NCBI RefSeq assembly: GCF_036245475.1
Contig: NZ_BTPM01000001.1
Coordinates: 62,001 to 126,000, forward strand
Reading direction: 5' to 3'
Origin: Vibrio sp. 10N
GTDB taxonomy: Bacteria; Pseudomonadota; Gammaproteobacteria; Enterobacterales; Vibrionaceae
DNA length: 64,000 bases
Part shown: positions 8,230 through 18,148 of the stretch, piece after piece
Layout of the letters: each line of letters starts with the position of its first letter
Numbering within the stretch: the stretch's first letter is position 1
Notes under the pieces: model-generated
The model's input: only the letters and a program-made list of their open reading frames with translations
Database searches by the model: none
What the model was told of the DNA's origin: nothing
Position numbers and translations under genes: made by a program

Positions 8230-10268
8230 AAGCTAGTCACCTTCAAATCAGGCTCAAAAGGGGTAAAGGGCATATCAAAGTCAACCATAACCTTCTCAGC
8301 GGCTCTTACTTGCGTGACATAGTGAGAATGCTCACTCACCGAAATTTTTTCTCCAGACTCCATATATGCCACCAAGCTACGGTGTTTTTTCTGCCACCAT
8401 TTAGCCTGTTGCTTGTCAATGATGCTACTACCAGAGCCGCAATCCACACAGAACTGAGGGGCTACAACACCATCCATATCGCATTGATAACCTGACTTAC
8501 AATAACTGTGCATTGAACCATGAAGCGTTAACTTTCCATCTTTGACTGCCTTGTATATAACGTCCCAAGAGCTATAGATTGTCGGAACATCCCCCCGCAT
8601 TTTCATGATCGCTTTACCATGAGTGCCTGAGAGGGTTTCATCTGAATGCCATTGCTTGAAGATTTTATTGGCAGTGGTTTCGGCATTAATTTCTTTGAGC
8701 GCCTGCTGTATTTTTGTATCTACCTTTAGGTTTCGCAGACTAGCCAGTTTACCTCCGTTGGTGTACCACTCTGTCATTGAGAGGTATAGGTGCTTAAACT
8801 GTTGCTTAAGCGCTACTAATGTCCCTAAGCGGTTATTCACACAGTAAAATGCTAGTGTGCGCCTAAATTGGTGAGTAGTGAAATGCCAAGGCTTACCGAC
8901 AACAACATACTTTTTCACACGTCCTCTTGAGCGAGGATTTGACTTTAAGCACTCTTTGTAATCATCCGTTGTAACCACAAGGTTTAATTGCTCACAAAAA
9001 CGCTGCAATCTATTATTCCAATCCGCGATAGGCTTGGGAGCTTGAGAGCGAGTGCCTTGGTTTACCCACAGAGAGCCTATGTACTTAGGGTCAGGATAAG
9101 AAGTATCTTGCCGCCAGCGCTTCGTTAATATAGTCATTAAATCGATAGCCGTTTTTGAGACTGCTGCTGTTACCCAAGTTTCTCGCTTTTCACCTAATTT
9201 AAAGGTGTGCGATTGCAACATGTGGTAGTCACGCTCATTAAAGGTGTCTTTGTAGTAACTATTGGATGTGAGTTTATCTAACTCTGAATCTCGCATTCCG
9301 CTAAATCCACCACAAACAATGTAGCTTGCAGTGATAAGCTGTCCTAAATACTGCCTAAACGCATTTGCATTATTAAGAGTTACGTTTGGTAGTTTCAAAG
9401 ATAGTGGTGCAATAATGGACTTGGGGTCTTTGGGTTGATGATCTGGAATACTGGATGCATATTTGCGGCTATCAAAACCATTACTATCCATAAACGAATA
9501 GGTGTGACCCTGCGCCACCTTTTTATCAAGAGATTGTTTACCCATAAGGTAGTTATGTTGAAGGGCATTTTCGGTGTCAGCAATTAACTGAGCATGAGGT
9601 TGCGCTGTTTCAATAAGGTCAATTGCTTCGCTATAAATGGCATTACACAAACGCTCTGGAATAACTAAAGTTTGCTGCACATCTTTATTGCTAAGTAGGC
9701 TGGCTAACTCGTTACACCTAATTGGACTAATACATAACTCAAGTTTGTGCCAAGAGGCATCATGTATCGCACCGTTTATCGAAGTAAATAGTCTTGAAAG
9801 TGTACCTTTTGCGTAGTTTTGCTCCTTAAGGTAGCTTTCAAACTTTGTCCAGATTGAAGGGGAGGATAATGCCTTGATGGAAGGTAACCCTAGCGACGCA
9901 AGAAAACGATAAGCTCTTTTTATATCCGTTTGTCGAGATTGAGTACCTGTAAAAGACAATGCCTTTTTCTGTTTGGGGCTTTTGTTAAATAACCACCCAA
10001 AAGTTAGTAACTTTAGTTCTCTTTGCAGTTGAGGGTTTACTGTAAACTCATGATAATTAAGGCTGTTTTTGCTTATTTTCCTAGAAAAAGGTAAACAGTC
10101 CCAATTACTTTGACCAAAGGTTGCGGTTACTTTCCCATTTGTATCTTTGCAGATAACAACAGCATCCAACTCTTCAAGTCGACCTTCATGATACAAAGTG
10201 ACAACATCGACGTCTGTGACTTTGTGTTCTTCGGGAAAGTCATGCTCATAAAGGTGTGTGGTGTTCAT
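8226..10268 (-). CDS. Large tyrosine-recombinase-like protein of Gamma-Mobile-Trio module
   Basis: A 680-residue protein whose central-to-C-terminal part has recombinase landmarks: GGFSGMRDSELD with the first Arg, HQFRRTLAFY as the HxxR box, then FKHLYLSMTEWYT offering the second His and the Tyr. A Cys-rich segment follows near residues 595-625 (YCKSGYQCD ... FCVDCGSG), a possible zinc site. The N-terminal 150 residues resemble a core-binding domain. It overlaps both neighbours by four bases. GMT islands carry three long conserved genes in this order, and this is the third long one; which of the published names (GmtX or GmtZ) applies was not resolved. It probably acts with its neighbours in excision and integration. 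Confidence 0.7.
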   Translation of the reverse strand: MNTTHLYEHDFPEEHKVTDVDVVTLYHEGRLEELDAVVICKDTNGKVTATFGQSNWDCLPFSRKISKNSLNYHEFTVNPQLQRELKLLTFGWLFNKSPKQKKALSFTGTQSRQTDIKRAYRFLASLGLPSIKALSSPSIWTKFESYLKEQNYAKGTLSRLFTSINGAIHDASWHKLELCISPIRCNELASLLSNKDVQQTLVIPERLCNAIYSEAIDLIETAQPHAQLIADTENALQHNYLMGKQSLDKKVAQGHTYSFMDSNGFDSRKYASSIPDHQPKDPKSIIAPLSLKLPNVTLNNANAFRQYLGQLITASYIVCGGFSGMRDSELDKLTSNSYYKDTFNERDYHMLQSHTFKLGEKRETWVTAAVSKTAIDLMTILTKRWRQDTSYPDPKYIGSLWVNQGTRSQAPKPIADWNNRLQRFCEQLNLVVTTDDYKECLKSNPRSRGRVKKYVVVGKPWHFTTHQFRRTLAFYCVNNRLGTLVALKQQFKHLYLSMTEWYTNGGKLASLRNLKVDTKIQQALKEINAETTANKIFKQWHSDETLSGTHGKAIMKMRGDVPTIYSSWDVIYKAVKDGKLTLHGSMHSYCKSGYQCDMDGVVAPQFCVDCGSGSSIIDKQQAKWWQKKHRSLVAYMESGEKISVSEHSHYVTQVRAAEKVMVDFDMPFTPFEPDLKVTSL

Positions 10269-12019
10269 TGTTTCACCTCGTTGGGACTTTGCGGAATAAG
10301 GGCAAGCACAGAGTCAGCATCACCCCAGATTGGGTGATACCCCTCATCTCCAAGCTTTTTTTCCGCTAGCCTTAACAAGCGGCTATTTATATTTGGTAGG
10401 ATTTTTATCTCGATGAATTTGACAATATCTTCAAAATTTTTACGGTAATGGCTGGCATCCAAATGAATATAAAGAGATTCCTCAATGCAAGCCTTAAAAC
10501 TCAGCAGGCACCAGAGATCACCAAGGGATTGAACGATGACTTGATGGACGCAGCCAAAACAAGCTAATAGGTCTGCGCATGCTAACCGTTCGCCTTCGCT
10601 TGCAAGCCCTTGTTTAATGGCTTTTTTAGTGTATTTTTTAGACTTGTCACCAAATGGTGAAGCACAGCTTCCTCCATTGGGAGTGCGGCTTAAATTAGGC
10701 AAACTTATCTTGTTTTCTTCCTCTATAACCAAGACTTTGATACCTAAATTCGACTGAGCTTCTTTGACGGTCGTCCCATTTTTTACTTGCTCTTCTTTTA
10801 TCGACATGGCGTCTTGCATCATACCGTTGTTAGAAATTCGATTGCCTTCGCTGTAGCTTTTCTTTCGGGTATTGGGTTTGTTGTTCAGCATAACGTCATT
10901 GACCATTGCACCTTGATGGTAAGCGGTTATCTGAGCCCCTGTTTCACGAAAACGACTGACTACAGGGCGCAATCTACGTTCTTTTTGATCGATAAAAGTA
11001 AAGTGCTTTTCAACCCATCTATGCAGGAAAGCTTGCAATATGTTGGTTTTCATTGCGGTAACCTTTCCTTTGGCAACGGTTTGGAGTAGGGTTGCGTTTT
11101 CGTCAGTGGAAATCAGTTTTGAAGCGTTGAGTAAACTATCAAAAAAGTTCATAGCGTACTTGGGAATTTCAAGCTCATGATTTCCCATTTCGACAAGAAT
11201 GGTTTTGAATGCTCTGCGCTTAAATGCTGGCATGGTGTACCAAACCTCACCCAATGTTGTGGAGGCATTGACAGGTTGTTTTAGACGGAATAAATCGGAA
11301 GTATTTGCGTAGGTGTAATACGATAAGAGAAAAGTTCCTGCACACATCATTTTGCTAATTCCACCACATAACTCGTAGTCACTTCCTTTCCAATGAAATG
11401 TCATAGTAGATATGTTCTTGTGTGCATTGATATGCATTTCAGGAGCTTGAACAAACTGTAAGTAGCATTGTTTAAAAAGGCTCCTTAAAAACGGAAGAAG
11501 TTGGTTTAAGTCGCTGCGAGAATAAGCTTCAAATGACTTTGTATCACTGTCATCCAATATCGCCACATTATCAAAGTAGGAATGTGGGAAATCCAAACAA
11601 CTTGTAAATAATGTGGACATTCGAGAGCGCTTTTGTTTGTAGTAAGATTTTTTCATCTCACCAAGCATGGCTTGGGTTTGCTCATGTTGCATATAGCCTT
11701 CTAGAGAAGCTTGAGTAAAGGCATTCTCATTATATTTATCGCACCATCGAAGATAGATAGAGCATTTATTAAAAATATCATAGAGTGTGTTATGACTTGC
11801 TCCTTCCTCGATCATGTCGTCAAATCGAGATTTGAGTTGAAGAATAACCCCATCTCGGCAGGCATCTTCAAATCCCTCTCCTTGTTGCAACAGCTCTGTA
11901 GAAGGAACTCCTTTGACCAAGAAGCGATTAAAGTCTGCCCTATAATTGAACTCTGTATCTAACTCAATACACAGCTCATGCTTCCAGCCACTTATATAGG
12001 CTACGTTACTCATCATCAC
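10265..12019 (-). CDS. Degenerate recombinase-like protein of Gamma-Mobile-Trio module
   Basis: A 584-residue protein between two recombinase genes. Its arrangement suggests a tyrosine-recombinase relative: helical N-terminus, a central hydrophobic TFLLSYYTYANTSDL where the first catalytic Arg would be expected but is absent, then LRPVVSRFRETGAQ and a lone tyrosine. The C-terminus has several cysteines (SCASPFG, CADLLACFGC) that may bind metal. The catalytic set looks incomplete, so a structural or target-selecting partner role is inferred. It starts at a run of three ATG codons overlapping the upstream recombinase by 14 bases and ends in a four-base overlap with the next gene. Confidence 0.65.
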   Translation of the reverse strand: MMMSNVAYISGWKHELCIELDTEFNYRADFNRFLVKGVPSTELLQQGEGFEDACRDGVILQLKSRFDDMIEEGASHNTLYDIFNKCSIYLRWCDKYNENAFTQASLEGYMQHEQTQAMLGEMKKSYYKQKRSRMSTLFTSCLDFPHSYFDNVAILDDSDTKSFEAYSRSDLNQLLPFLRSLFKQCYLQFVQAPEMHINAHKNISTMTFHWKGSDYELCGGISKMMCAGTFLLSYYTYANTSDLFRLKQPVNASTTLGEVWYTMPAFKRRAFKTILVEMGNHELEIPKYAMNFFDSLLNASKLISTDENATLLQTVAKGKVTAMKTNILQAFLHRWVEKHFTFIDQKERRLRPVVSRFRETGAQITAYHQGAMVNDVMLNNKPNTRKKSYSEGNRISNNGMMQDAMSIKEEQVKNGTTVKEAQSNLGIKVLVIEEENKISLPNLSRTPNGGSCASPFGDKSKKYTKKAIKQGLASEGERLACADLLACFGCVHQVIVQSLGDLWCLLSFKACIEESLYIHLDASHYRKNFEDIVKFIEIKILPNINSRLLRLAEKKLGDEGYHPIWGDADSVLALIPQSPNEVKQ

Positions 12020-13331
12020 CCCCTAGCGCTTCGTGCATGATGCTATCGAGGATGCCAAATTTGACTTTAAATGCCTCTTTACGTTCTAGATAGCGTAAAT
12101 ATTTCCAAGTCGTGCTCTCATCTTTATGTCCCATCCAGCCCATCAGAAGCTCCATGCATTCGACTACGGGTAATTTGGCTTCTAGCAAGTCACTGAGACG
12201 ATAAGTGCCATAAGTGGCACGTAAATCATGGAAGCGATGGGTAAATGATGGTTTTGTCTGTTTTATGTCAGCCCTGAACTCAACCCATCGAGCTTCAATG
12301 GATTTCCCTGTTGCAGGGTTACCTTGCTGGCTGACAAAAAGCGGTTCGTGGCGTTTACAGTGCTCTAGTATTTCAGTGGTCTTCTGGTTGAAAGGAGGGG
12401 CGTCGCTATCCAACAGCTCAATTTTCTCAGCCATCTTGGCGACACGTTTCAGGCGGCGCTCTGAAGTTCGATACTTATTCAATGATTGAAGTAAATCTGA
12501 TGAAATCTCTACAGTCCGAGTTTTCAGGAACTTGGTCTGAACCCCCGTGGAGCTGGGGCATAATAGAATCTCTAGGCGATGCTCACTCTCAGCAAACGGG
12601 GTTGCTGTGTCTAGTGCATCTAGCGTTAGGGTTGCCACTTCTGCAACTCGCATTCCAGTATCAATCGCAAGTAAGGCTTGTAAGCGCAGCTCTTCAGATG
12701 TTTGTAGAAGGTGTTTAGTCAAAATGCTCAGGGCATCAAGGCTTAAAGGGGATAGCGGTCTGATGTTTTTGCTATCCGAATCCCTTGGTACTTTTATGCG
12801 TAAATCACTGGTTTCCACAATGAAGGTTGGGGATATATGGGCAAGCATTCCATTGTTCCGGACAGAGACAAACTCCATTTTAAATGGGGCTTCCTTCTCG
12901 TTTTTTATGCGTAGATAGCCATCGTGCATCAACCATTTATAGTAGTTGACGACCTGATTCATACGAACACTGGCTGTGCTATGGGCAAGCTCGCCTTGCT
13001 TTATTTTCTTGAGTAGGTGGGAGCGGAACAGATAAGTTGGCTTGAGCCGTTTGACTGGTGGGAATTTATCCCAATTTAACCCCTTGTCTTCAAGGAATTG
13101 ATAGTAGGCACGCAATGCTTGTGCGCAGGGAGATAGGTCTTCCGCCTCCTTTACGGCCTTGAGATAAAATAGATAGCTGTTGGCTTCGTGATTGAAGATG
13201 CCATCTTGCGAAAAGAGTGTTGGTAGTGAACCGATATTGTCATTGGAAGGTTGGCAATAGAATGTACCATCATCCAGTTTTTTTAGCTTAGTCTCTTTGA
13301 AGACATCGCTGGAGTGCACAAGGTATGTCAT
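12006..13331 (-). CDS. gmtY: Site-specific tyrosine recombinase, Gamma-Mobile-Trio GmtY-like
   Basis: A 441-residue phage-integrase-family recombinase, first gene of the four-gene operon at the island end. The N-terminal core-binding domain covers about residues 50-150. The catalytic domain contains AIDTGMRVAEVATL (first Arg), HRFHDLRATYG (HxxR), GWMGHKDEST (His) and the nucleophile in TWKYLRY, all intact. Start ATG at 13331 has AGGA upstream, and a LexA-like box ends 19 bases before it. It lies next to the 3' end of gor, so it marks the right island boundary. Expected to catalyse integration and excision with the two coupled long proteins. The GmtY name rests on position, size and domain, not on a search. 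Confidence 0.78.
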   Translation of the reverse strand: MTYLVHSSDVFKETKLKKLDDGTFYCQPSNDNIGSLPTLFSQDGIFNHEANSYLFYLKAVKEAEDLSPCAQALRAYYQFLEDKGLNWDKFPPVKRLKPTYLFRSHLLKKIKQGELAHSTASVRMNQVVNYYKWLMHDGYLRIKNEKEAPFKMEFVSVRNNGMLAHISPTFIVETSDLRIKVPRDSDSKNIRPLSPLSLDALSILTKHLLQTSEELRLQALLAIDTGMRVAEVATLTLDALDTATPFAESEHRLEILLCPSSTGVQTKFLKTRTVEISSDLLQSLNKYRTSERRLKRVAKMAEKIELLDSDAPPFNQKTTEILEHCKRHEPLFVSQQGNPATGKSIEARWVEFRADIKQTKPSFTHRFHDLRATYGTYRLSDLLEAKLPVVECMELLMGWMGHKDESTTWKYLRYLERKEAFKVKFGILDSIMHEALGGDDE

Positions 13332-13349
13332 AAATCATCCTGAAAACAT

Positions 13350-13369
13350 CACTGTCCATACATACAGTA
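13350..13369 (-). promoter_or_regulatory. LexA (SOS) box upstream of the recombinase operon
   Basis: The minus strand reads TACTGTATGTATGGACAGTG, which matches the LexA consensus TACTG-N10-CAGTA at every outer position but the last. It lies 18 bases upstream of the recombinase start, where a repressor would block transcription. A third half-site (GACAGTG on the plus strand at 13372-13378) adjoins it. It implies derepression after DNA damage, as in many integrative elements. Confidence 0.75.
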
Positions 13370-13427
13370 TAGACAGTGATTGATTATTTTCCAGAATTAT
13401 TTACGTGTGTAAGATGCTTTTCCTACA

Positions 13428-14786
13428 CTAACCCCTCATGGTAACGAACTCTTCTGAGCCCGTTGGGTGGATAGCAACAACAGAATCAAAGTCTGCTTTG
13501 GTTGCGCCCATCTTCATCGCTACCGCAAAGCCTTGAATCATCTCATCAACCGTAAAGCCGATACCGTGTAGACCCACGACTTTCTCATCCTCGCCCGCAC
13601 ATACTAGTTTCATCTTACAAGGCTGACGGTGCTTAGTGACTGCGGTGTACATCGCTGTGAAGCCAGATGTGTACACTTTCACGTTGTCTTCGCCGTATTG
13701 CGCAACTGCTTCTGGCTCAGTTAGACCGATAGTGCCGATTGGTGGGTGGCTGAATACTACGGTTGGAACGAGGTCGTAGTCCATTTTCGCGTTTGGCTTG
13801 TTGTTAAATAGGCGCTCAGAAAGCTGGCGGCCCGCTTTAACTGCCACTGGTGTTAGCTCGATACCACCTTCCATGATATCGCCCACGCAGTAGATGCCTT
13901 CAACGTTGGTTGTTTGGTACTCATCAACCTTGATGTAGCCGCGATCGTTAGTTTCAACGCCCGTTACGCTTAGGTTGATAGCGTCTGTTGCTGGGTGGCG
14001 ACCAATTGCCCAGATAAGCTGGTCAACGTTTTGGCTCTCACCGTTCTCTAGGTGAAGAGTCAGGCTGCCGTCTGCTTCTTTAACCACTTCTTTTGGCACA
14101 GATTGAGTGTGCAGTGTCGGACCTTCTGCATCCATTACTTCGACGAGAGTGTCGATGATCATTGGATCGAAGCTGCGTAGCGGTGACTCCTTACGAACGA
14201 ACAGATGTGTCTCTGTACCCAGTGCGCTTAGCACGCCTGCGATCTCAACAGCAATGTAACCTGCACCGACTACAGCAACACGTTTAGGTTGTGCATCTAG
14301 GTCGAAGAAGCCGTTTGAGTCGATGCCGTATTCCGCACCTGGGATGTTTGGAATCGTTGGACGACCACCGACAGCGATAAGGATGTGGTCTGCTGTATAT
14401 AGCTCGCCATCAACCTCAACGGTTTTTGCGTCAACGAATCTAGCAAAGCCCTTGATAACGTTTACTTTGTTGTTGCCGAGTACGCGATCGTAAGATTGGT
14501 GGATACGACCAATGTACGCTTGGCGGCTCTCAACCAGCTTGTTCCAGTCGAAGCCTTTAACGTCAACGTCAAAACCATAGTCTTCCGCGTATAGGTTCAT
14601 CGCTTCAGCAATTTGCGCGCCGTGCCACATCACCTTCTTAGGGACACAGCCAACGTTTACACAAGTACCGCCTAGGTCTTTCGCTTCGATAAGCGCAACC
14701 TTCGCGCCATACATTGCCGCACGGTTTGCAGATGCGATACCGCCGCTGCCGCCACCAATACAGATATAGTCAAAATGCGTTGCCAT
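13428..14786 (-). CDS. gor: Glutathione-disulfide reductase
   Basis: About 452 residues from the ATG at 14786, which has GGAG upstream; the open frame extends further but the extra 43 residues do not look like the family. The enzyme reduces oxidised glutathione with NADPH in the cytoplasm. Visible features are the N-terminal FAD motif [10 protein letters not shown], the redox-active pair in [13 protein letters not shown], the NAD(P) motif [19 protein letters not shown]-like FAD-binding segment and the C-terminal HPTGSEE with the active-site His-Glu. Length is normal. The recombinase island begins immediately beyond its stop codon, so its native terminator may have been replaced. Confidence 0.96.
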   Translation of the reverse strand: MATHFDYICIGGGSGGIASANRAAMYGAKVALIEAKDLGGTCVNVGCVPKKVMWHGAQIAEAMNLYAEDYGFDVDVKGFDWNKLVESRQAYIGRIHQSYDRVLGNNKVNVIKGFARFVDAKTVEVDGELYTADHILIAVGGRPTIPNIPGAEYGIDSNGFFDLDAQPKRVAVVGAGYIAVEIAGVLSALGTETHLFVRKESPLRSFDPMIIDTLVEVMDAEGPTLHTQSVPKEVVKEADGSLTLHLENGESQNVDQLIWAIGRHPATDAINLSVTGVETNDRGYIKVDEYQTTNVEGIYCVGDIMEGGIELTPVAVKAGRQLSERLFNNKPNAKMDYDLVPTVVFSHPPIGTIGLTEPEAVAQYGEDNVKVYTSGFTAMYTAVTKHRQPCKMKLVCAGEDEKVVGLHGIGFTVDEMIQGFAVAMKMGATKADFDSVVAIHPTGSEEFVTMRG

Positions 14787-15057
14787 TACGTTCTCCAAGA
14801 GCTTATAAATATTTTGATTGCTAGTACTAAAGCATATTGGGGCGCGGTCGTGAGAACTCAACAACCCAAAATGCGAGCAACAATCTCTGTCCGTATGATA
14901 AATCGAGTCTAGCAACTTTCTCCAATGGGAAAAAGCGGAGTTGATTATGACTAATAGCGATTGATATTAAGAAAGGGTGATCGATGAGGTTGTGGGGTGA
15001 TGGAAGGTAAACGCAGCAGCGATCAGTCTGCTGCGTTGGAAGTGGGGCTGAGCGGGA

Positions 15058-15897
15058 TTACTCCGGCACAATCCATTCGACTTTAAAGTGACCTGTTGCT
15101 GGGGCAATTTTCTCTTTAAGGTATGGCAGAATCTCTTTCATCTGCTGCTCAAGCATCCATGGAGGATTGATAACAATCATGCCCGAAGCTGTCATGCCGC
15201 GTTCATTGGTGTCAGGAGAAACCCCAAGCTCTATTTGAAGGATTTTGCGAATGCCGAGCCCTTCTAGACCATCAATCATATCGTCGATGTCGTAACGATT
15301 CACCACTGGGTACCAAATTGCGTAAATACCCGTTGCCCAACGCTTATGGCTCTGTGCAATCGCGGTCACCACATCGCGATACTCTCTGGCGAGCTCGTAG
15401 GGTGGGTCAATCAGTACTAAGCCGCGACGCTCTGTTGGTGGCAGGCTCGCTTTAAGGCGTTTAAAACCATCCTCTTTAAAGATTTTCACCTGACGGTCGC
15501 GATGAAACTCTTGCTCCAGTAGCGGGAAGTCACTTGGGTGCAGCTCGGTCAGCACCATACGGTCTTGCGGGCGCAGATGTGCGCGTGCCACACGCGGTGA
15601 ACCAGGGTAGTAACGCAGTGCATCGCCGTTATTTAGCGTATCAATCGACTCGATGTAGCTGGCGATGTCTTCTGGGATGTCTGAATTACCCCAAAGCTTG
15701 CCGATACCTTGCTTATATTCGCCCGTTTTCTCTGACCATTCATGGGTCAGATCGTAGCGACCAACGCCAGAGTGGGTGTCGTGATAAACGAATGGCTTTT
15801 CCTTGTTTTTTAGAGAATTAAGGATAAGACTTTGTACTATGTGCTTCACGACATCGGCATGGTTGCCCGCGTGAAAACTGTGACGATAGCTCAGCAA
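15058..15897 (-). CDS. rlmJ: 23S rRNA (adenine(2030)-N6)-methyltransferase
   Basis: A SAM-dependent methyltransferase of the RlmJ (YhiR) family that modifies A2030 of 23S rRNA. The start of the family is LSYRHSFHAGNHADV, so translation most likely begins at the TTG at 15897; the frame can also start at another TTG at 15918. The catalytic motif is the LIDPPYEL segment (D/N-P-P-Y/F type used for exocyclic N6 methylation), about residue 155-165. Length of about 279 residues is normal. It is divergent from prlC, as in other Vibrio genomes. Confidence 0.93.
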   Translation of the reverse strand: MLSYRHSFHAGNHADVVKHIVQSLILNSLKNKEKPFVYHDTHSGVGRYDLTHEWSEKTGEYKQGIGKLWGNSDIPEDIASYIESIDTLNNGDALRYYPGSPRVARAHLRPQDRMVLTELHPSDFPLLEQEFHRDRQVKIFKEDGFKRLKASLPPTERRGLVLIDPPYELAREYRDVVTAIAQSHKRWATGIYAIWYPVVNRYDIDDMIDGLEGLGIRKILQIELGVSPDTNERGMTASGMIVINPPWMLEQQMKEILPYLKEKIAPATGHFKVEWIVPE

Positions 15898-16083
15898 AAT
15901 AATGACTCGGTTAGACAATAATGCACGAAGTATAACCTCTTCTTTCCCGAAGCGGCAGAGATCTTACAACTTCGTCATGTCGTAAGGATTGAAATTCGAG
16001 TCCAATGACTACATTTATTTAATAATTACGCTCACTTGCTACCAAATGAGTGAGGGAACCCAATAACTAAAAAGGGACGCTGC

Positions 16084-18126
16084 ATGTCAAACCCATTACT
16101 GACGTTTACCGACTTACCTCCTTTTTCACAAATTAAACCAGAACATGTGAAACCAGCAGTCGAGCAAGCGATTGATGCCTGCCGCGCGAAGATTGATGCG
16201 GTGCTTGAAGGCAATACCAACCCGACCTGGGACAATGTTGTTGCGCCAATCGAAGAGATTGATGACAAGCTAAGTCGCCTTTGGTCACCAGTGAGCCATA
16301 TGAATTCTGTGGTCAACAGCGACGAACTGCGCGAAGCGTATGAGAGCTGCTTGCCTATCTTGTCTGAATACGGCACTTGGGTGGGTCAGCACAAAGGTTT
16401 ATATGAAGCCTACAAAGCGATCAAAACCAGCGATGAGTTTGCTGCGCTCAGCCAAGCTCAGCAAAAAACCATCAAAGATTCCCTACGTGACTTTGAGCTT
16501 TCAGGCATTGGTTTGCCAGCAGACGAGCAGCATCGCTACGGCGAAATCAGCAAACGCATGTCAGAGCTAGGCTCACAGTTTTCGAACAACGTGCTCGATG
16601 CCACTATGGGCTGGACTAAGCACATCACCGATGAGAAAGAGCTGGCAGGCATGCCTGAATCGGCACTGGCAGCAGCGAAAGCGGCGGCTGAAGCGAAAGA
16701 GCTTGAAGGCTACCTATTAACACTCGATATCCCATCTTATCTTCCGGTTCTGACTTACTGTGATAACCAAGCGCTGCGCAGAGAGTTGTACGAAGCGTAC
16801 GTCACTCGTGCCTCTGATCGTGGTCCGACTGCGGGTCAGTGGGACAACACGGATATCATTTCAGAGCAGCTGAAACTGCGTCATGAAATTGCACGCTTGC
16901 TTGGCTTTGGTACCTTCAGTGAGAAATCACTGGCGACCAAAATGGCTGAGAGCCCAGCACAAGTGCTTGGCTTCTTGAACGATCTTGCGACGAAAGCTAA
17001 GCCTCAAGGTGAGCGTGAAGTTGAAGAGCTACGCCAATTTGCCGAAAAAGAGTTCGGCGTCACTGAGCTAAACCTTTGGGATATCGCTTACTACAGTGAG
17101 AAGCAAAAGCAGCACCTATTCCAGTTCTCAGACGAAGAACTGCGTCCATACTTCCCAGAATCAAAAGTGGTTAGCGGCCTGTTCGAGGTGCTTAATCGCG
17201 TCTTCGGCATGCAAATTACGGAGCGTGAAGGCGTGGATAGCTGGCATGAGTCGGTACGTTTCTTCGATATCTTCGATAGTGAAGGCACGCTGCGCGGCAG
17301 CTTCTATCTAGACTTGTATGCGCGCGAGCACAAACGTGGCGGCGCATGGATGGACGAATGTCGAGTGCGTCGCACCAAAGCTGACGGCGAACTGCAAACT
17401 CCAGTGGCGTACCTAACGTGTAACTTCAACAAGCCAGTCGGTGACAAGCCTGCCATGTTCACACACGATGAAGTGGTGACACTATTCCACGAAACTGGCC
17501 ACGGTATTCACCACATGCTAACCAAGATCGATACCGGTGCCGTGTCGGGCATCAACGGCGTGCCTTGGGATGCGGTTGAGCTACCAAGTCAGTTCTTAGA
17601 AAACTGGTGCTGGGAAGAAGAGGCGCTGGCGTTTATTTCTGGTCATTATGAAACCGGTGAGCCATTGCCAAAAGCGATGCTCGACAAAATGCTGGCAGCG
17701 AAGAACTTCCAATCGGCGATGTTTATCTTGCGCCAGCTTGAGTTCGGTCTGTTCGACTTCACGCTACACACAGAATACGATCCAGACATTGGCGCACGCG
17801 TCCTAGAGACGCTAGCGGATGTGAAGTCCAAAGTCGCAGTATTGCCAAGCTTAGAGTGGAACCGCTTCTCACACAGCTTCAGCCACATCTTTGCGGGTGG
17901 TTATAGCGCGGGTTACTACAGCTATCTTTGGGCAGAAGTACTGTCTTCAGACGCGTATTCTCGTTTTGAAGAAGAAGGCATCTTTAATAAAGAGACCGGT
18001 CAAAGCTTCCTAAACCACATCCTAGAAATGGGTGGCAGTGAAGAGCCGATGGAGCTGTTTAAGCGCTTCCGCGGCCGTGAGCCGCAGATTGATGCCTTGC
18101 TGCGTCATTCTGGGATCAGTGCTTAG
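16084..18126 (+). CDS. prlC: Oligopeptidase A (M3 family)
   Basis: A 680-residue zinc metallopeptidase that degrades peptides, including cleaved signal peptides, in the cytoplasm. The zinc motif HETGH is at about residues 468-472, in FHETGHGIHHML, with the downstream Glu in the PSQFLENW segment about 25 residues later. Other family landmarks (AYVTRASD, FNKPVGDKPAMFTHDEV, HIFAGGYSAGYYSYLWAEV) are present. Length is full. ATG at 16084 follows AAAGGGACGCTGC. A terminator just downstream carries an inserted ISL3 element in its T-tract. Confidence 0.96.
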   Translation: MSNPLLTFTDLPPFSQIKPEHVKPAVEQAIDACRAKIDAVLEGNTNPTWDNVVAPIEEIDDKLSRLWSPVSHMNSVVNSDELREAYESCLPILSEYGTWVGQHKGLYEAYKAIKTSDEFAALSQAQQKTIKDSLRDFELSGIGLPADEQHRYGEISKRMSELGSQFSNNVLDATMGWTKHITDEKELAGMPESALAAAKAAAEAKELEGYLLTLDIPSYLPVLTYCDNQALRRELYEAYVTRASDRGPTAGQWDNTDIISEQLKLRHEIARLLGFGTFSEKSLATKMAESPAQVLGFLNDLATKAKPQGEREVEELRQFAEKEFGVTELNLWDIAYYSEKQKQHLFQFSDEELRPYFPESKVVSGLFEVLNRVFGMQITEREGVDSWHESVRFFDIFDSEGTLRGSFYLDLYAREHKRGGAWMDECRVRRTKADGELQTPVAYLTCNFNKPVGDKPAMFTHDEVVTLFHETGHGIHHMLTKIDTGAVSGINGVPWDAVELPSQFLENWCWEEEALAFISGHYETGEPLPKAMLDKMLAAKNFQSAMFILRQLEFGLFDFTLHTEYDPDIGARVLETLADVKSKVAVLPSLEWNRFSHSFSHIFAGGYSAGYYSYLWAEVLSSDAYSRFEEEGIFNKETGQSFLNHILEMGGSEEPMELFKRFRGREPQIDALLRHSGISA

Positions 18127-18148
18127 TTAGTAAGCTTGATGTCGATGA

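Larger units (their letters stand above)
480..13427. mobile_element. Genomic island of Gamma-Mobile-Trio type (left limit unknown)
   Basis: The right boundary lies between the recombinase operon (start 13331) and the gor stop codon (13428). Within it are the four-gene recombinase operon, another short recombinase, and cargo typical of such islands: nuclease/SMC pair, antitoxin-like pair, orphan unknowns, and AT-rich spacers. All genes run leftward. No second copy of a boundary sequence was found in the window, so the left end probably lies beyond base 1 and attL/attR cannot be assigned. Confidence 0.6.

Noticed and set aside
1..13427. CRISPR array, integron attC cassettes, or tRNA attachment site in the island
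   Set aside because: No regular direct repeats with spacers, no attC-like imperfect palindromes between genes and no tRNA sequence could be seen.
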